Assembly (NCBI RefSeq): GCF_025499605.1
Contig: NZ_JAFMVC010000019.1
Location: forward strand, 20,258-84,257
Length of the DNA: 64,000 nucleotides
Origin: Carboxylicivirga litoralis
Lineage (GTDB): Bacteria > Bacteroidota > Bacteroidia > Bacteroidales > Marinilabiliaceae
Direction of reading: 5' to 3'
The notes below the pieces were generated by a model. It saw only the letters and a program-made list of their open reading frames with translations. It did not search any database and had not been told where the DNA came from. Below are positions 1 through 9,198 of the stretch, piece after piece. Positions within the stretch are counted from its first letter, which is position 1. The number at the start of each line of letters is the position of its first letter. The position numbers and the translations under genes were made by a program.

Positions 1-1
1 A

Positions 2-3000
2 TCACCACAAAAAGGGGTATCGAGAAATTCGGCTGTTGCAACACCTGCTAATAAGCAGCAATATTTACAAGGAGAATCAAAAGACTACGCCATTAAGCTG
101 TATGCGCATTCGCGTATTAAAGCTGATAAACAAAATTTATATGCCGATGGTCAACTGGGGCAGCTGTTACCGTCAGATAAGGTACAGACAGTGAAGCCCG
201 GCTTTAATATTTATGCGGTTAAAAACATCAATCTGAATGTGGAACCTATTCCGCTGACTGATACTTCTATTGAAGCCCCCACTTTAATGTACATCTCACC
301 TAACCAGGTGAATGATTTTGTTCATGAGCGACAGTTGAAGTTACGCGAGCACCAGGAGCAAAAACAGCTTATTGGTAAAGCCCCGGGTAATTTTAACCTG
401 GCAGCCGATAATCTGACTACCAATAAAGGTTCGATAGCTGAATTGTGGCACACTATTCTAGGAGTAAAATTGAAGAATAGTCAGACAAGTCGGCAGTTAT
501 CGGCTTTTAAAACCATCAGAGCCTTATGGGCCGATGAAGCCAATGCTGATTATAAAATATTGCCCCCACTTGGTCAGCCTTTTATGGCGTCGCTGGATGG
601 AAACGACCGGCATGTATTGGTACATACCACATCTAACTATTCAATTCCGCATTATTATCCCAAGGCTGTTCCGGTTAAAAATCTGATGTTAACATCGCTG
701 GGAGCTTACCTGGATTGGCATGCTTTTTTTGATGTGCCATCACCTGCCGATACCGAATTGAATATTATTGAATGGGAACACCTGGCCACGCTTGGTCGCG
801 ACCATTATGTCAAGGTGGTTCGCGAAGGTTACCTGTTTCCGTTCGGGCATCGGGCTGCTTTAGTTAAAGTGACCGAGCGTAAGTTCCATAAAGGAACCAA
901 GGCTGCTGTTAACCGTCAGCGCATGTACATTGTCGTGCTCGAAAAAGAGGTGTTGTACGAACGAAATAATCCTAATAATCAATTTATTCCTTTTGCTTTT
1001 CAGGCGGTGCAAATTAATACCACGCAAACGCCTAATATTGATAACCCTTTGGAGGAACCAATTATAGATGTGCCATCGGGTAATAATCAAATGAAGTTGA
1101 TGGTGTTATCAGAGCAAAACAAAAAGTTTGGTAGCACCGGCAATACCGCCTATAATTTCTATATCAATGTGAATAAAAAGGGCTTCCTGTTTGATTTGGT
1201 GCTAACCGATAAAGAAGGGCAGGAGCATGCGCTTCGAATGCCATTAGTATTTCTGGAGAATCGGGTGGCACGAAAAACGAACCTGGTTCAGCAAATCATC
1301 GGGAAGTACAATCCCAATGAGTTGTATAATAAAATGGAATTGAACGAGCAGGATATTGCCTATGCCGAAAGTATGCTCGATGGCGATACCTCATTTGAAA
1401 CGCAAACGATACAGTTTGGTGCCGAGGTTTATCCGGTTACCGGTGAAGCCGATATTAAGTTTCATCCTGTGGTGCAAAAGGCTGAGGTGTTTATCAAGCA
1501 ACTTAACGAAATGACAGGCGTGCGTAGGGTTGCCACCATTCAGCTCGAAGATGATCAAAATGAGGGAGCCGTGTTTGCTTCGGTTAAGGATGCAGTGGTT
1601 GATTTCTCCAATGGCTCCGATAAGGCTGGTGGCTTTATGTCGCCCAATATGGGCATTTCGGCACTGAGCAAGCTGCAAGGACCTGTTGGTGGAGAAATAG
1701 CTGACAGTAAAGCTTTGCAGTTTAATCCCGATGATTTCTTTAAAGCATTGGAAGAGTTTCCGGTCGCTAAAATTTTCGGGGTTATTAAAATCTTTGACCT
1801 GTTGTTGGGCGATATGAATTTGTCGGGTGCCTTCGATGGTGTTAAGAACGCAACCAGCCAGGCGAAGCAGGAAATTGAAAGCATCAAAACAGAAATCCTT
1901 TATCTTGAAAATCAGGCGAAGGAGTTGCAGCAGGATTTAAGTGATCAGATCAACAACCTGAAACAAGCCATTAAAGATAAGACGAACGAGTTGCTGGATT
2001 TGCTTAACGGCAACATACCAAAGATACCAAACTTTAAAACCTTCGTGACAGCTGAGGCTTTTTATGCCGAGTATAAATGGCAGCCCGAATTTAAGTCCAA
2101 CCCGATTAAAGTGATTGAGGATGTTTTGCATGTGAATGTGGATGCCCCCAATAAAGCATTGACCATTACTACGGCTTTGGAAAAACCATTTGACGGTTCC
2201 AAGGAAGCCTCTTTTAGTGGTTCGGCCCGCTTCGAGAAGTTTGGTATTGATTTAGTGCCATTGCTGGCGGTTAATTTCAACTACATGGAATTTAAAACGG
2301 GTAATGCACAAAAGACGAATGTGAAAGTGGATATTAATGCCGAAAAGCCCATTGAGTTCAAGGGTGCCTTAAGCTTTGTTAATAACCTGCAGAATATTAT
2401 TCCAAGCACTGGTTTTTCTGATGACGGGCCTTACATCAAATTACAGGCCACACAAGTTACAGCCGGCTTTACCATTGGTATTCCAAATGTTGAGGTGGGT
2501 ATCTGCATGATTAGCAACATCAGCCTTGGTGCTCATGTGACGTTGCCATTTACGGGTGCTCCGCTTGAGCTTGGTTTTAACTTCTGTAAGCGTGAAAATC
2601 CGTTTATGCTCACGATTTCATGCTTTGGTGGAGGTGGTTATTTTATGATGATCACCACCTTGAAAGGACTGAAATCGATTGAGGCAGCCTTTGAGTTTGG
2701 AGCAGCCATGTCTTTGAATGTGGGAGTGGCATCAGGTGGCGTTTCCGTTATGGGTGGCATCTATTACAAATTTGAATTGATTGAGAAGGTGCTGCCAACA
2801 CCAGATGGGGATATTGTTGAAGAAATAGGTTCGTCAACCATTGTTGGTTATTTACGAATCAACGGTCATCTGTCTATCCTGGGTATTATCTCTTTGTCCA
2901 TGGAGTTTTACCTCGCCTTTATTGCAGTTTTTTCCGATGGCAAAGTGCAAAAACTCGAAGGGGTGGCTACTGTTAAAGTTAAGGTAGAAGTCTTATTCTT

Positions 3001-3121
3001 TAGTAAGACTGTGAAGGTCACCGTGCGTCGCGAACTAAAAGGTGCCGATGCAGACCCTAAATTTATTGAAATGATTGATGAAGATGACTGGCAGGAGTAT
3101 TGTCTGGCCTTTGCCGGATAG
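2..3121 (+). CDS. Giant protein of unknown function, 5' end outside window
   Basis: The reading frame is open from base 2 with no stop, so the GTG at 191 is internal or uncertain and the true start lies left of the window. At least 1,039 residues are visible. I do not recognise a named family. A heptad-like, Lys/Glu/Gln-rich helical stretch lies around bases 1850-2000 (consistent with a coiled coil). The last ~300 residues are rich in Gly and in alternating hydrophobic residues (for example FGGGGYFMM and GVASGGVSVMGGIYYKF), which suggests a beta-rich, membrane-associated or lipid-binding sheet. No signal peptide can be judged because the N-terminus is missing. It is followed after 199 bp by an even larger unknown gene in the same direction, so the two probably act together. 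Confidence 0.85.
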   Translation, partial: SPQKGVSRNSAVATPANKQQYLQGESKDYAIKLYAHSRIKADKQNLYADGQLGQLLPSDKVQTVKPGFNIYAVKNINLNVEPIPLTDTSIEAPTLMYISPNQVNDFVHERQLKLREHQEQKQLIGKAPGNFNLAADNLTTNKGSIAELWHTILGVKLKNSQTSRQLSAFKTIRALWADEANADYKILPPLGQPFMASLDGNDRHVLVHTTSNYSIPHYYPKAVPVKNLMLTSLGAYLDWHAFFDVPSPADTELNIIEWEHLATLGRDHYVKVVREGYLFPFGHRAALVKVTERKFHKGTKAAVNRQRMYIVVLEKEVLYERNNPNNQFIPFAFQAVQINTTQTPNIDNPLEEPIIDVPSGNNQMKLMVLSEQNKKFGSTGNTAYNFYINVNKKGFLFDLVLTDKEGQEHALRMPLVFLENRVARKTNLVQQIIGKYNPNELYNKMELNEQDIAYAESMLDGDTSFETQTIQFGAEVYPVTGEADIKFHPVVQKAEVFIKQLNEMTGVRRVATIQLEDDQNEGAVFASVKDAVVDFSNGSDKAGGFMSPNMGISALSKLQGPVGGEIADSKALQFNPDDFFKALEEFPVAKIFGVIKIFDLLLGDMNLSGAFDGVKNATSQAKQEIESIKTEILYLENQAKELQQDLSDQINNLKQAIKDKTNELLDLLNGNIPKIPNFKTFVTAEAFYAEYKWQPEFKSNPIKVIEDVLHVNVDAPNKALTITTALEKPFDGSKEASFSGSARFEKFGIDLVPLLAVNFNYMEFKTGNAQKTNVKVDINAEKPIEFKGALSFVNNLQNIIPSTGFSDDGPYIKLQATQVTAGFTIGIPNVEVGICMISNISLGAHVTLPFTGAPLELGFNFCKRENPFMLTISCFGGGGYFMMITTLKGLKSIEAAFEFGAAMSLNVGVASGGVSVMGGIYYKFELIEKVLPTPDGDIVEEIGSSTIVGYLRINGHLSILGIISLSMEFYLAFIAVFSDGKVQKLEGVATVKVKVEVLFFSKTVKVTVRRELKGADADPKFIEMIDEDDWQEYCLAFAG

Positions 3122-3218
3122 GGTGAACGCACCAAACTGTCCCTCACAGCCCGACGGCACTTACTCACGGGGAAGATTGATTGAGCATTATTTGAAAATT
3201 TTCCCATTGGGTGGTCAT

Positions 3219-3260
3219 CGAGCTGTTCCCTGAGCGGAGTCGAAGGGGATGTCGAGATGG
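3219..3260. repeat. REP-like intergenic sequence
   Basis: The spacer between the two giant genes contains the word CCCTGAGCGGAGTCGAAGGG (bases 3228-3247), an imperfect palindrome (CCCT..AGGG) of a type I recall as a very common intergenic repeat in Bacteroidota. Only one copy was noticed in this window, so the repeat status rests on memory. Confidence 0.4.
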
Positions 3261-3320
3261 AGATACCCGAAGGGAGAGGGGGTAAATCTTGCTTAAGAAT
3301 AATGAGAGAAAATACGAGCT

Positions 3321-6300
3321 ATGGAAATTATACTAACCACATTACCACACGAACGAGACCTGGAAAACAATTTATTAAAGTTGTCTGTTTTTGTCTCCAT
3401 TAAGCTAAATACACCCAGTGACACAACGTTAAATGCTTTTCCTGATGTGCTCGCCTGGCCCGACAAGGTCCTCAACACTGACTTTGCCTTTCGTCTGGAG
3501 GACGGTAGTTTGCTTGAAGCGGAGCTGGATAAAGCTAAAATACAAACCGATTTGTATCAGCATATTCTTCATCCGGAAATAAAGGTGGATGATTTCAAGG
3601 ATGATGAAGAGCTGGTGAATAAGCGCATTTTTTCTTTTCCGGTGAAACACGTTCAGGATTTCATTTTTAAAACCGTAAAAGAAGAAGCGGTGATTAACCC
3701 GTCGCGTAAGATAAAACCCGAGCGTTTTGTCGATGAATTGCAGTTGGGCGCCATTAGTCAGTATAAATTGCAAAAGGATGCGGTAAAGCAGGTTGCTGAG
3801 CGCCAGGTGCGACAAACATCAGCTCAGCCCCTGATGGTACGTCGTCAGGATGAGGATGTGAAAATAAGACAGGCGGTTAAGGTGGATCGCTTCAAACGTT
3901 TTAGCAAGCAGATGAATCCCAAGAGCGATTTTGCCGAGTTACGCCAGTTTCATAAAGTGGATAAGGCCTTTAAAACAACGCCTAAGCTGAAGCTGGAAAA
4001 GCCACGCTTCGAGTTTCATGATGTGATGGCCACCATTAACAGCTATCCGCAAATCATGCGTAAAATGGGTTTTGTGCTGGATTTTACCATTCCGTTTAAT
4101 AATTCGATACCCAGCAAAGGCACTTTAACTGTAGTGCCGCAAAACCTTGATTTAAGTGAGGACTATGCCTTGTCCATTCCTTCCACGGCATACGAAATAA
4201 CTGATGAAGGCTTTTTTACACGCGACAGAAGTAACTCGCTCTTTAAGCAGGGATTTGTCAGGATTAATTCCGACGATTTTGAGGTGGTGCAGATTGATGC
4301 CGATGGAGCAGCTCTCAAAACCAACAATATGGCCGAAAGCAAGGTGCAGGAGATAGCCCGCTTCTACGAAGTGAAAAATGAGATTTCGCGCAGTAAAGTC
4401 ATTCGGCAAGAGGTGCTGGATGAGGTGGAGCCACCACAGGAGGAAGGACTGCCTTATATGCGTTCGGCTGGTATTGCCATTACAAAAAACGGTATGGCCG
4501 AGCATCTGGTTAAACGGATAGAACGGAATGTGCAACTGAAGAATGAGTTTAAGGCCGAACAGGTTAAAACCTTCGATGCGAAATCATTGAAGATAAAAAG
4601 CAACACGCCACTTCCAATGGCGTCTTTTAAGGTGAAGATGCCATCTAATGCCCTGTATTCCGATGATGTGGTGCAGGGGTATCGCATGGACATAGCCTAT
4701 GAAGAGGAGCCTGATAAGTGGTATTCTCTGCATTGGCGTCAGGATGTGTACCAATGGTTTGATGAGAGTAATACGGCACATCCAATCGACGGTATTGTGC
4801 CCGATGAGGGTTTTATTCAATTAGGCCTGAGCGAAGATCCCGATGAGCCCGATGATGTGTTTGTTTCGGAAACACTGGCACGTTGGGAAGGATGGAGCCT
4901 GTCGGTGCGCAAACCGGGCTATGCCATTAATGAGTCGGACGATTATGAGCTGAAGGACGGCGAAACGGAGAAGAGGGATTTTGTTCATAAATCCAAAACA
5001 TTGGAAGCAAAGAAATATGCTTATGACAGTGATTTGGATTTCCGGGTGCATGCCGAATCGAAAAGCATAGCAGGCACTTTGCCACGGCTGCGTTTTGGTA
5101 AAGCCTATCGTTTACGCATACGTACGGTTGATCTGGCAGGAAACAGCGTGGCGCACACCTTTATCACTTCAGATAAAAATTCATCGGAGCGAACCGGCAT
5201 TAAATACTTGCGTTATGAGCCATTGGCCAGCCCCATTGTTTTGGTGGGTAATCAGCTTAAAGATGGTGAGTTTCTGGAGGAAATGGTGATTCGTTCCAAC
5301 TACGACCAGTCGGTGAGTGACTATGAAGCCAGTAAAGCGATAAATGGTCTGCAGCTGGATAATCATTCGCTGCGTTATTTATTGCCCCCAAAAAACAGCC
5401 AGTTAATGGCTGAGTGTCATGGTATGTTTGAGAAGGCTTTCGGTGATGCACAAAAGGCCAAAGAAATTTATCAGATTATTACCAGTCACGAGGGCTTATA
5501 TCAGCAGGATGAGAAGAACAAGGAAAAGGTGTATCAGCCCTCTGAGGTGGAGGTCATTTATCTGCCCGACCCCATGGCAGCTGGTGTGGCTGTCTTTTTG
5601 GCCGATGATTATGAACACACGCATACGCAGGAGTTCTCTCCTCAGTTATTTAGTTTTTTCACAAAGGATGAGGTTCAGCCACAGCATACCGATGCTGTTA
5701 CCATACCCGAAGATTGGTATAAAAGTGGATTTATTCGCATAAAACTGGAGGAAGGAGACTACCATTCAAACTGGAATGTGTCCAATAAACAGCTGACCTT
5801 CTATCTGCCCAAAGGCATTCGTTCACGTATCCGCTTTAGTACATTCTGGCGCGAAAGTGATTTAAAAGAATTGTCGGCCATCTGGCAAATGGTCAAAGAT
5901 GAGTCGGATGATAATTTAAAAGAAGCCAAAGAGCTGGCGTTCACTGGTCGTCACTGGATGGTGAGCCCGTCGCGTGAGATGGAGCTGGTACATGCCTTGC
6001 AGCAACCACTGGATGCGCCGGTGATTGAAGAACTATTGCCCAACCGCCAGTTTAAAACGACTCATGCCGATATTAATATCCGTTTTGATATTCATGGTGA
6101 GAGTACCGAAAAAGTTGAGCTACAAGCCCGCTGGAAAGAGCAATGGGACGATGGAATATCGGTGGCTATCAAAGAAAAGGAGGGAAGTAACAGTGTTCCT
6201 GACATATTAATTAATTATCATGATGATGTGGTGACGAAAGGCACGATTCCAGCTCCTGAAAAGCTGAAAGTGGCGCCAACGCAGAATATAAAGGTACAGC

Positions 6301-7700
6301 CTGTTAAGGTTTTCCCTATGCGGGCAAAAGCGGAGTTTGAAGCAGAGCCGCAACCCAAGGCGCATCGCATCAATAAAGACTATCAGGTGCAGCAGGCCGG
6401 CTTTCAGAAGCTGCAAACTACTAAAGTGAAGGCCAGTGATAACCTGGTTAACAGGGTGAAATTCGACGTGGAAGAGTACCAGTTTAACTTTTTTAAGCGC
6501 ATGAATCTGCGTCTCATGCCGCTCAAGCACCAGTTTGGCGATACAAGGCATCGCTGGGTGGATTATCGCCTGTTGGCTGCATCGCGCTACGACGAGTATT
6601 TCGATAAAATACTGGCTGCCAATCCCGATTTGAAAACATCGCGATTGAGCGAATGGAAGGAGCGTGTGAGTATACCAAGTTCGGCCCGTCCAAAGGCGCC
6701 CGAGATAGATTATATTATTCCGACTTTTGAATGGCGTAAAACAAAAAATGCCACCGCGATGAGGCATCAGCGCATGGGTGGTGGCTTGCGTATTTTTATT
6801 AAGCGGCCATGGTTCTCATCAGGCGATGACGAAATGCTGGGCGTGTTATTGCCTGAGAAAGGCTATAACCCAACCAGTTTTGTCAGTCAATCGCCGGGTT
6901 ATAACACTGATTATACCAGTTGGGGAATGGATCCGCTGTTGTATTCAGTGCAGCCACAGGCTTATTCGCCTAAACCGGAAGATTTCTTTATGAACCCGGT
7001 CATTGACCATGATTTGCAATACCCTGATAAAAACGAGCGCGCTAAAGTGGTGGCTTATCCGGTGCATTTTGACGAAGACCGGCAAGTGTGGTTTGCCGAT
7101 ATTCGTATTAATCCGCAAAACATGTATTTCCCATTTGTTAAACTGGCCCTGGCCCGCTATCAGCCCTATTCCGTTCGGACAGATACCGAAGATGTGTGTT
7201 TGTCGCCTGTTGTATCGGCTAACTTTAACCAGTTGGTGCCCGAACGACAAACCACCGTTCATTTTAATAAAGAAGACATCAATCATAAGTTATCTATCAC
7301 CGTTGAGGGAACCATTTATAATGAGCGATATGCGAAATATGGTAATTATAACTTCTTAAAAATAAGCTTTCAGGATACAAAGTATTCACGACCCATTTAT
7401 GGTACGGTTATGGATGACCAGGTTGATAAGGATTTACTCGAAGAGACGCTGGTGATTCGCATTTCGGGCAAGCATGTGACGAACAACCGTTATTCCATAA
7501 GTCGTGAGTTTAAGTTACCGGGCAAGTATAAAAAAGATGCTTACCAGATTGTGATTGAAGAGTATGAAAGAGGCCCCAATCGTATTGCTGGTCTGCCTAC
7601 TGCCTATCAGAACCGGTTGGAGCAAACCGAGCAAACCGACCGCCTGATTTATGCCGATGTGTTTAATGTGAATGAAACCGAAATGACGATATCGGGATAA
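3321..7700 (+). CDS. Giant (1,459 aa) protein of unknown function
   Basis: A single uninterrupted 1,459-codon frame starts at ATG 3321; there is no N-terminal hydrophobic segment, so it appears cytoplasmic or exported without a Sec signal. Visible landmarks are an Ig/FnIII-like strand with RLRIRTVDLAGNS (about residues 593-605), followed by LRYEPLASPIVL, and a C-terminal block with HQFGDTRHRWVDYRLLAASR, SSARPKAPEIDYIIPTFEW and GGGLRIFIKRPWFSSGDDE. From memory, similar C-terminal blocks occur in very large uncharacterised proteins of actinobacteria and other phyla, so this is probably a widespread but unnamed family. The gene follows another giant gene by 199 bp and ends at a strong terminator. 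Function is unknown; a structural or surface-assembly role is only a guess. Confidence 0.9.
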   Translation: MEIILTTLPHERDLENNLLKLSVFVSIKLNTPSDTTLNAFPDVLAWPDKVLNTDFAFRLEDGSLLEAELDKAKIQTDLYQHILHPEIKVDDFKDDEELVNKRIFSFPVKHVQDFIFKTVKEEAVINPSRKIKPERFVDELQLGAISQYKLQKDAVKQVAERQVRQTSAQPLMVRRQDEDVKIRQAVKVDRFKRFSKQMNPKSDFAELRQFHKVDKAFKTTPKLKLEKPRFEFHDVMATINSYPQIMRKMGFVLDFTIPFNNSIPSKGTLTVVPQNLDLSEDYALSIPSTAYEITDEGFFTRDRSNSLFKQGFVRINSDDFEVVQIDADGAALKTNNMAESKVQEIARFYEVKNEISRSKVIRQEVLDEVEPPQEEGLPYMRSAGIAITKNGMAEHLVKRIERNVQLKNEFKAEQVKTFDAKSLKIKSNTPLPMASFKVKMPSNALYSDDVVQGYRMDIAYEEEPDKWYSLHWRQDVYQWFDESNTAHPIDGIVPDEGFIQLGLSEDPDEPDDVFVSETLARWEGWSLSVRKPGYAINESDDYELKDGETEKRDFVHKSKTLEAKKYAYDSDLDFRVHAESKSIAGTLPRLRFGKAYRLRIRTVDLAGNSVAHTFITSDKNSSERTGIKYLRYEPLASPIVLVGNQLKDGEFLEEMVIRSNYDQSVSDYEASKAINGLQLDNHSLRYLLPPKNSQLMAECHGMFEKAFGDAQKAKEIYQIITSHEGLYQQDEKNKEKVYQPSEVEVIYLPDPMAAGVAVFLADDYEHTHTQEFSPQLFSFFTKDEVQPQHTDAVTIPEDWYKSGFIRIKLEEGDYHSNWNVSNKQLTFYLPKGIRSRIRFSTFWRESDLKELSAIWQMVKDESDDNLKEAKELAFTGRHWMVSPSREMELVHALQQPLDAPVIEELLPNRQFKTTHADINIRFDIHGESTEKVELQARWKEQWDDGISVAIKEKEGSNSVPDILINYHDDVVTKGTIPAPEKLKVAPTQNIKVQPVKVFPMRAKAEFEAEPQPKAHRINKDYQVQQAGFQKLQTTKVKASDNLVNRVKFDVEEYQFNFFKRMNLRLMPLKHQFGDTRHRWVDYRLLAASRYDEYFDKILAANPDLKTSRLSEWKERVSIPSSARPKAPEIDYIIPTFEWRKTKNATAMRHQRMGGGLRIFIKRPWFSSGDDEMLGVLLPEKGYNPTSFVSQSPGYNTDYTSWGMDPLLYSVQPQAYSPKPEDFFMNPVIDHDLQYPDKNERAKVVAYPVHFDEDRQVWFADIRINPQNMYFPFVKLALARYQPYSVRTDTEDVCLSPVVSANFNQLVPERQTTVHFNKEDINHKLSITVEGTIYNERYAKYGNYNFLKISFQDTKYSRPIYGTVMDDQVDKDLLEETLVIRISGKHVTNNRYSISREFKLPGKYKKDAYQIVIEEYERGPNRIAGLPTAYQNRLEQTEQTDRLIYADVFNVNETEMTISG

Positions 7701-7713
7701 TAATCAATAGATT

Positions 7714-7746
7714 CCCTCGAGGCTTGCCTCGGGGGCAGCTTTTTTC
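7714..7746 (+). terminator. Rho-independent terminator of the giant-gene pair
   Basis: A ten-pair GC-rich stem (CCCTCGAGGC with GCCTCGGGGG, one G-T pair) lies 13 bp after the stop of the 1,459-residue gene and is followed by CAGC and a six-T tract. Confidence 0.8.
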
Positions 7747-8201
7747 TCTCCATAATTATTGGGTTGATTACCAATTGTCAGACAAACAGGTGTCTCAGTA
7801 TATCGTACGGACTGCGCAATATAATATCCCGACCGCGCAATGGATTTTCCCTTTCGCTCAGTCAATAGTACTGAGCGCGCAATGCATTGTACTGGCTTGG
7901 CAACGGATTTCCCCGAGTTCTCAGTGAATTTCCCCAAGCTCTCAGTCCATATTCCCGTTTGCGCATACTATTGTAACGGCTGCGCCATGATATGTAACAG
8001 TGGTCCACGCTGCTGTACGAATCTCTTTGTGTGGCAGCATTTGCGCGGAAGTGTGTGTCTTAAGTCTTTTATCTTAAATCTTTCTACTGTGCTCGATCTT
8101 CAGTCCTCTGTCTACCTCGCAATAGCATAACAGATAATTTTAATGAATCTTCACACCATATAAATCATCTTGAGTTCTTATGTCTTAAATCTTGATACTA
8201 A
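7747..8201. other. Gene-free spacer between giant genes and ddl
   Basis: About 450 bp with no convincing gene. The first half is the 21-bp repeat array listed separately. The second half (8004-8201) has T-rich words of the kind CTTAAGTCTTTTATCTTAAATC (8057 on) and TTCTTATGTCTTAAATCTTG (8174 on) that recur as the reverse complement near 37465. Short open frames here only reflect the repeat periodicity. Confidence 0.6.
7794..8003. repeat. Degenerate tandem repeat, ten units of exactly 21 bp
   Basis: Units begin at 7794, 7815, 7836, 7857, 7878, 7899, 7920, 7941, 7962 and 7983, each with a CTCAGT- or CGCAAT-like opening (consensus roughly CKCARTnnATnnnnCCnnnnn). Spacing is exactly 21 bp although units differ widely in sequence. 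There is no start, ribosome site or codon pattern that would make it a gene. Confidence 0.75.
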
Positions 8202-9170
8202 TTAAAACTCATTCTCAATAATCTCACTAAACACCTCATTAATATCCAATCCGGCAGCTTTAATCTGCTGAGGGATAAAGCTGGTGATGGTCATACCAGG
8301 TGTGGTATTGACTTCGAGCAGGAATATTTTGTTATCGCTGATGATATAATCGATACGTACAATGCCTTTGCAGCCCAGTATGTCGTAGATAAGAGACGAG
8401 ATAGACTGGATGCGGTCGCGCACAGCATCTTCTATGCGGGCAGGTGTGATTTCTTCCACTTTACTGGCAGTGTATTTGGCTTCAAAGTCGAAGAATTCAT
8501 TCTTGCTCACTACCTCGGTAACCGGAAATACTGTTTGCTTGTTCCTTGTTTTATACAAACCACAAGTCACTTCTGTACCCGCCACAAACTGCTCAATAAT
8601 CACTTCATCACTCTCGGTGAAAGCCTTTTCGATAGCAGGTGTTAATTGCTCAGCCTCCTGAACCTTGGTTATGCCAAAGCTCGAACCGCCTGCATTGGGT
8701 TTAACAAAACAAGGTAAGCCCAGTTGCTCAACAATATCTTTGTCGTTAAAGCTATTGCCCTTTCTCACTAGAACCGAATCGGCAACAGCCACACCAAATC
8801 CTTTCAGGTAGGTATTGCAGGTAAACTTATTAAAGCTGATAGCTGCAGCCTGCACATCACAAGTGCTATGCGGAATGCCCAGCATATTGAAATAGCCCTG
8901 AAGCAGGCCATCTTCGCCCGGTGTTCCATGAATGGTGATGTAGGCAAAATCAATGCTTATTTTCTCATTTCTAATTATGAATGAAAAATCATTTTTATCA
9001 ACAGGATATTCTTCATCATCTACTACAGCACACCATTTTTCCTTGGTAATCAATATGGGGTAACGTTTGTATTTGGTTTCATCGATAAAGGTCATGACAC
9101 CTTCTTTACTTTTTTCAGAAACAATTATTTCAGACGAATAGCCGCCATATATGATACCAATGTTTTTCAT
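8202..9170 (-). CDS. ddl: D-alanine--D-alanine ligase
   Basis: Ligates two D-alanines with ATP in the cytoplasm to supply the terminal dipeptide of peptidoglycan stem peptides. The ATG at 9170 gives MKNIGIIYGGYSSE, the usual Gly-rich N-terminus, and 322 residues, a normal length; a longer in-frame start would overlap rluD. ATP-grasp features are visible: IHGTPGEDGLLQG, PCFVKPNAGGSSFGI, EVTCGLY and the metal-binding LLEVNTTPGMT near the C-terminus. It is the last gene of a PASTA protein-rluD-ddl run on the minus strand with 28 bp to rluD, an arrangement that groups envelope functions. Confidence 0.96.
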   Translation of the reverse strand: MKNIGIIYGGYSSEIIVSEKSKEGVMTFIDETKYKRYPILITKEKWCAVVDDEEYPVDKNDFSFIIRNEKISIDFAYITIHGTPGEDGLLQGYFNMLGIPHSTCDVQAAAISFNKFTCNTYLKGFGVAVADSVLVRKGNSFNDKDIVEQLGLPCFVKPNAGGSSFGITKVQEAEQLTPAIEKAFTESDEVIIEQFVAGTEVTCGLYKTRNKQTVFPVTEVVSKNEFFDFEAKYTASKVEEITPARIEDAVRDRIQSISSLIYDILGCKGIVRIDYIISDNKIFLLEVNTTPGMTITSFIPQQIKAAGLDINEVFSEIIENEF

Positions 9171-9198
9171 AGTTGTAATAGAGATTTGGTTTTTATGA

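Noticed and set aside
7704..8130. Overlapping short open frames on both strands after the giant genes
   Set aside because: They follow the 21-bp repeat, run on both strands and start inside a terminator; no homology or start signal is seen.
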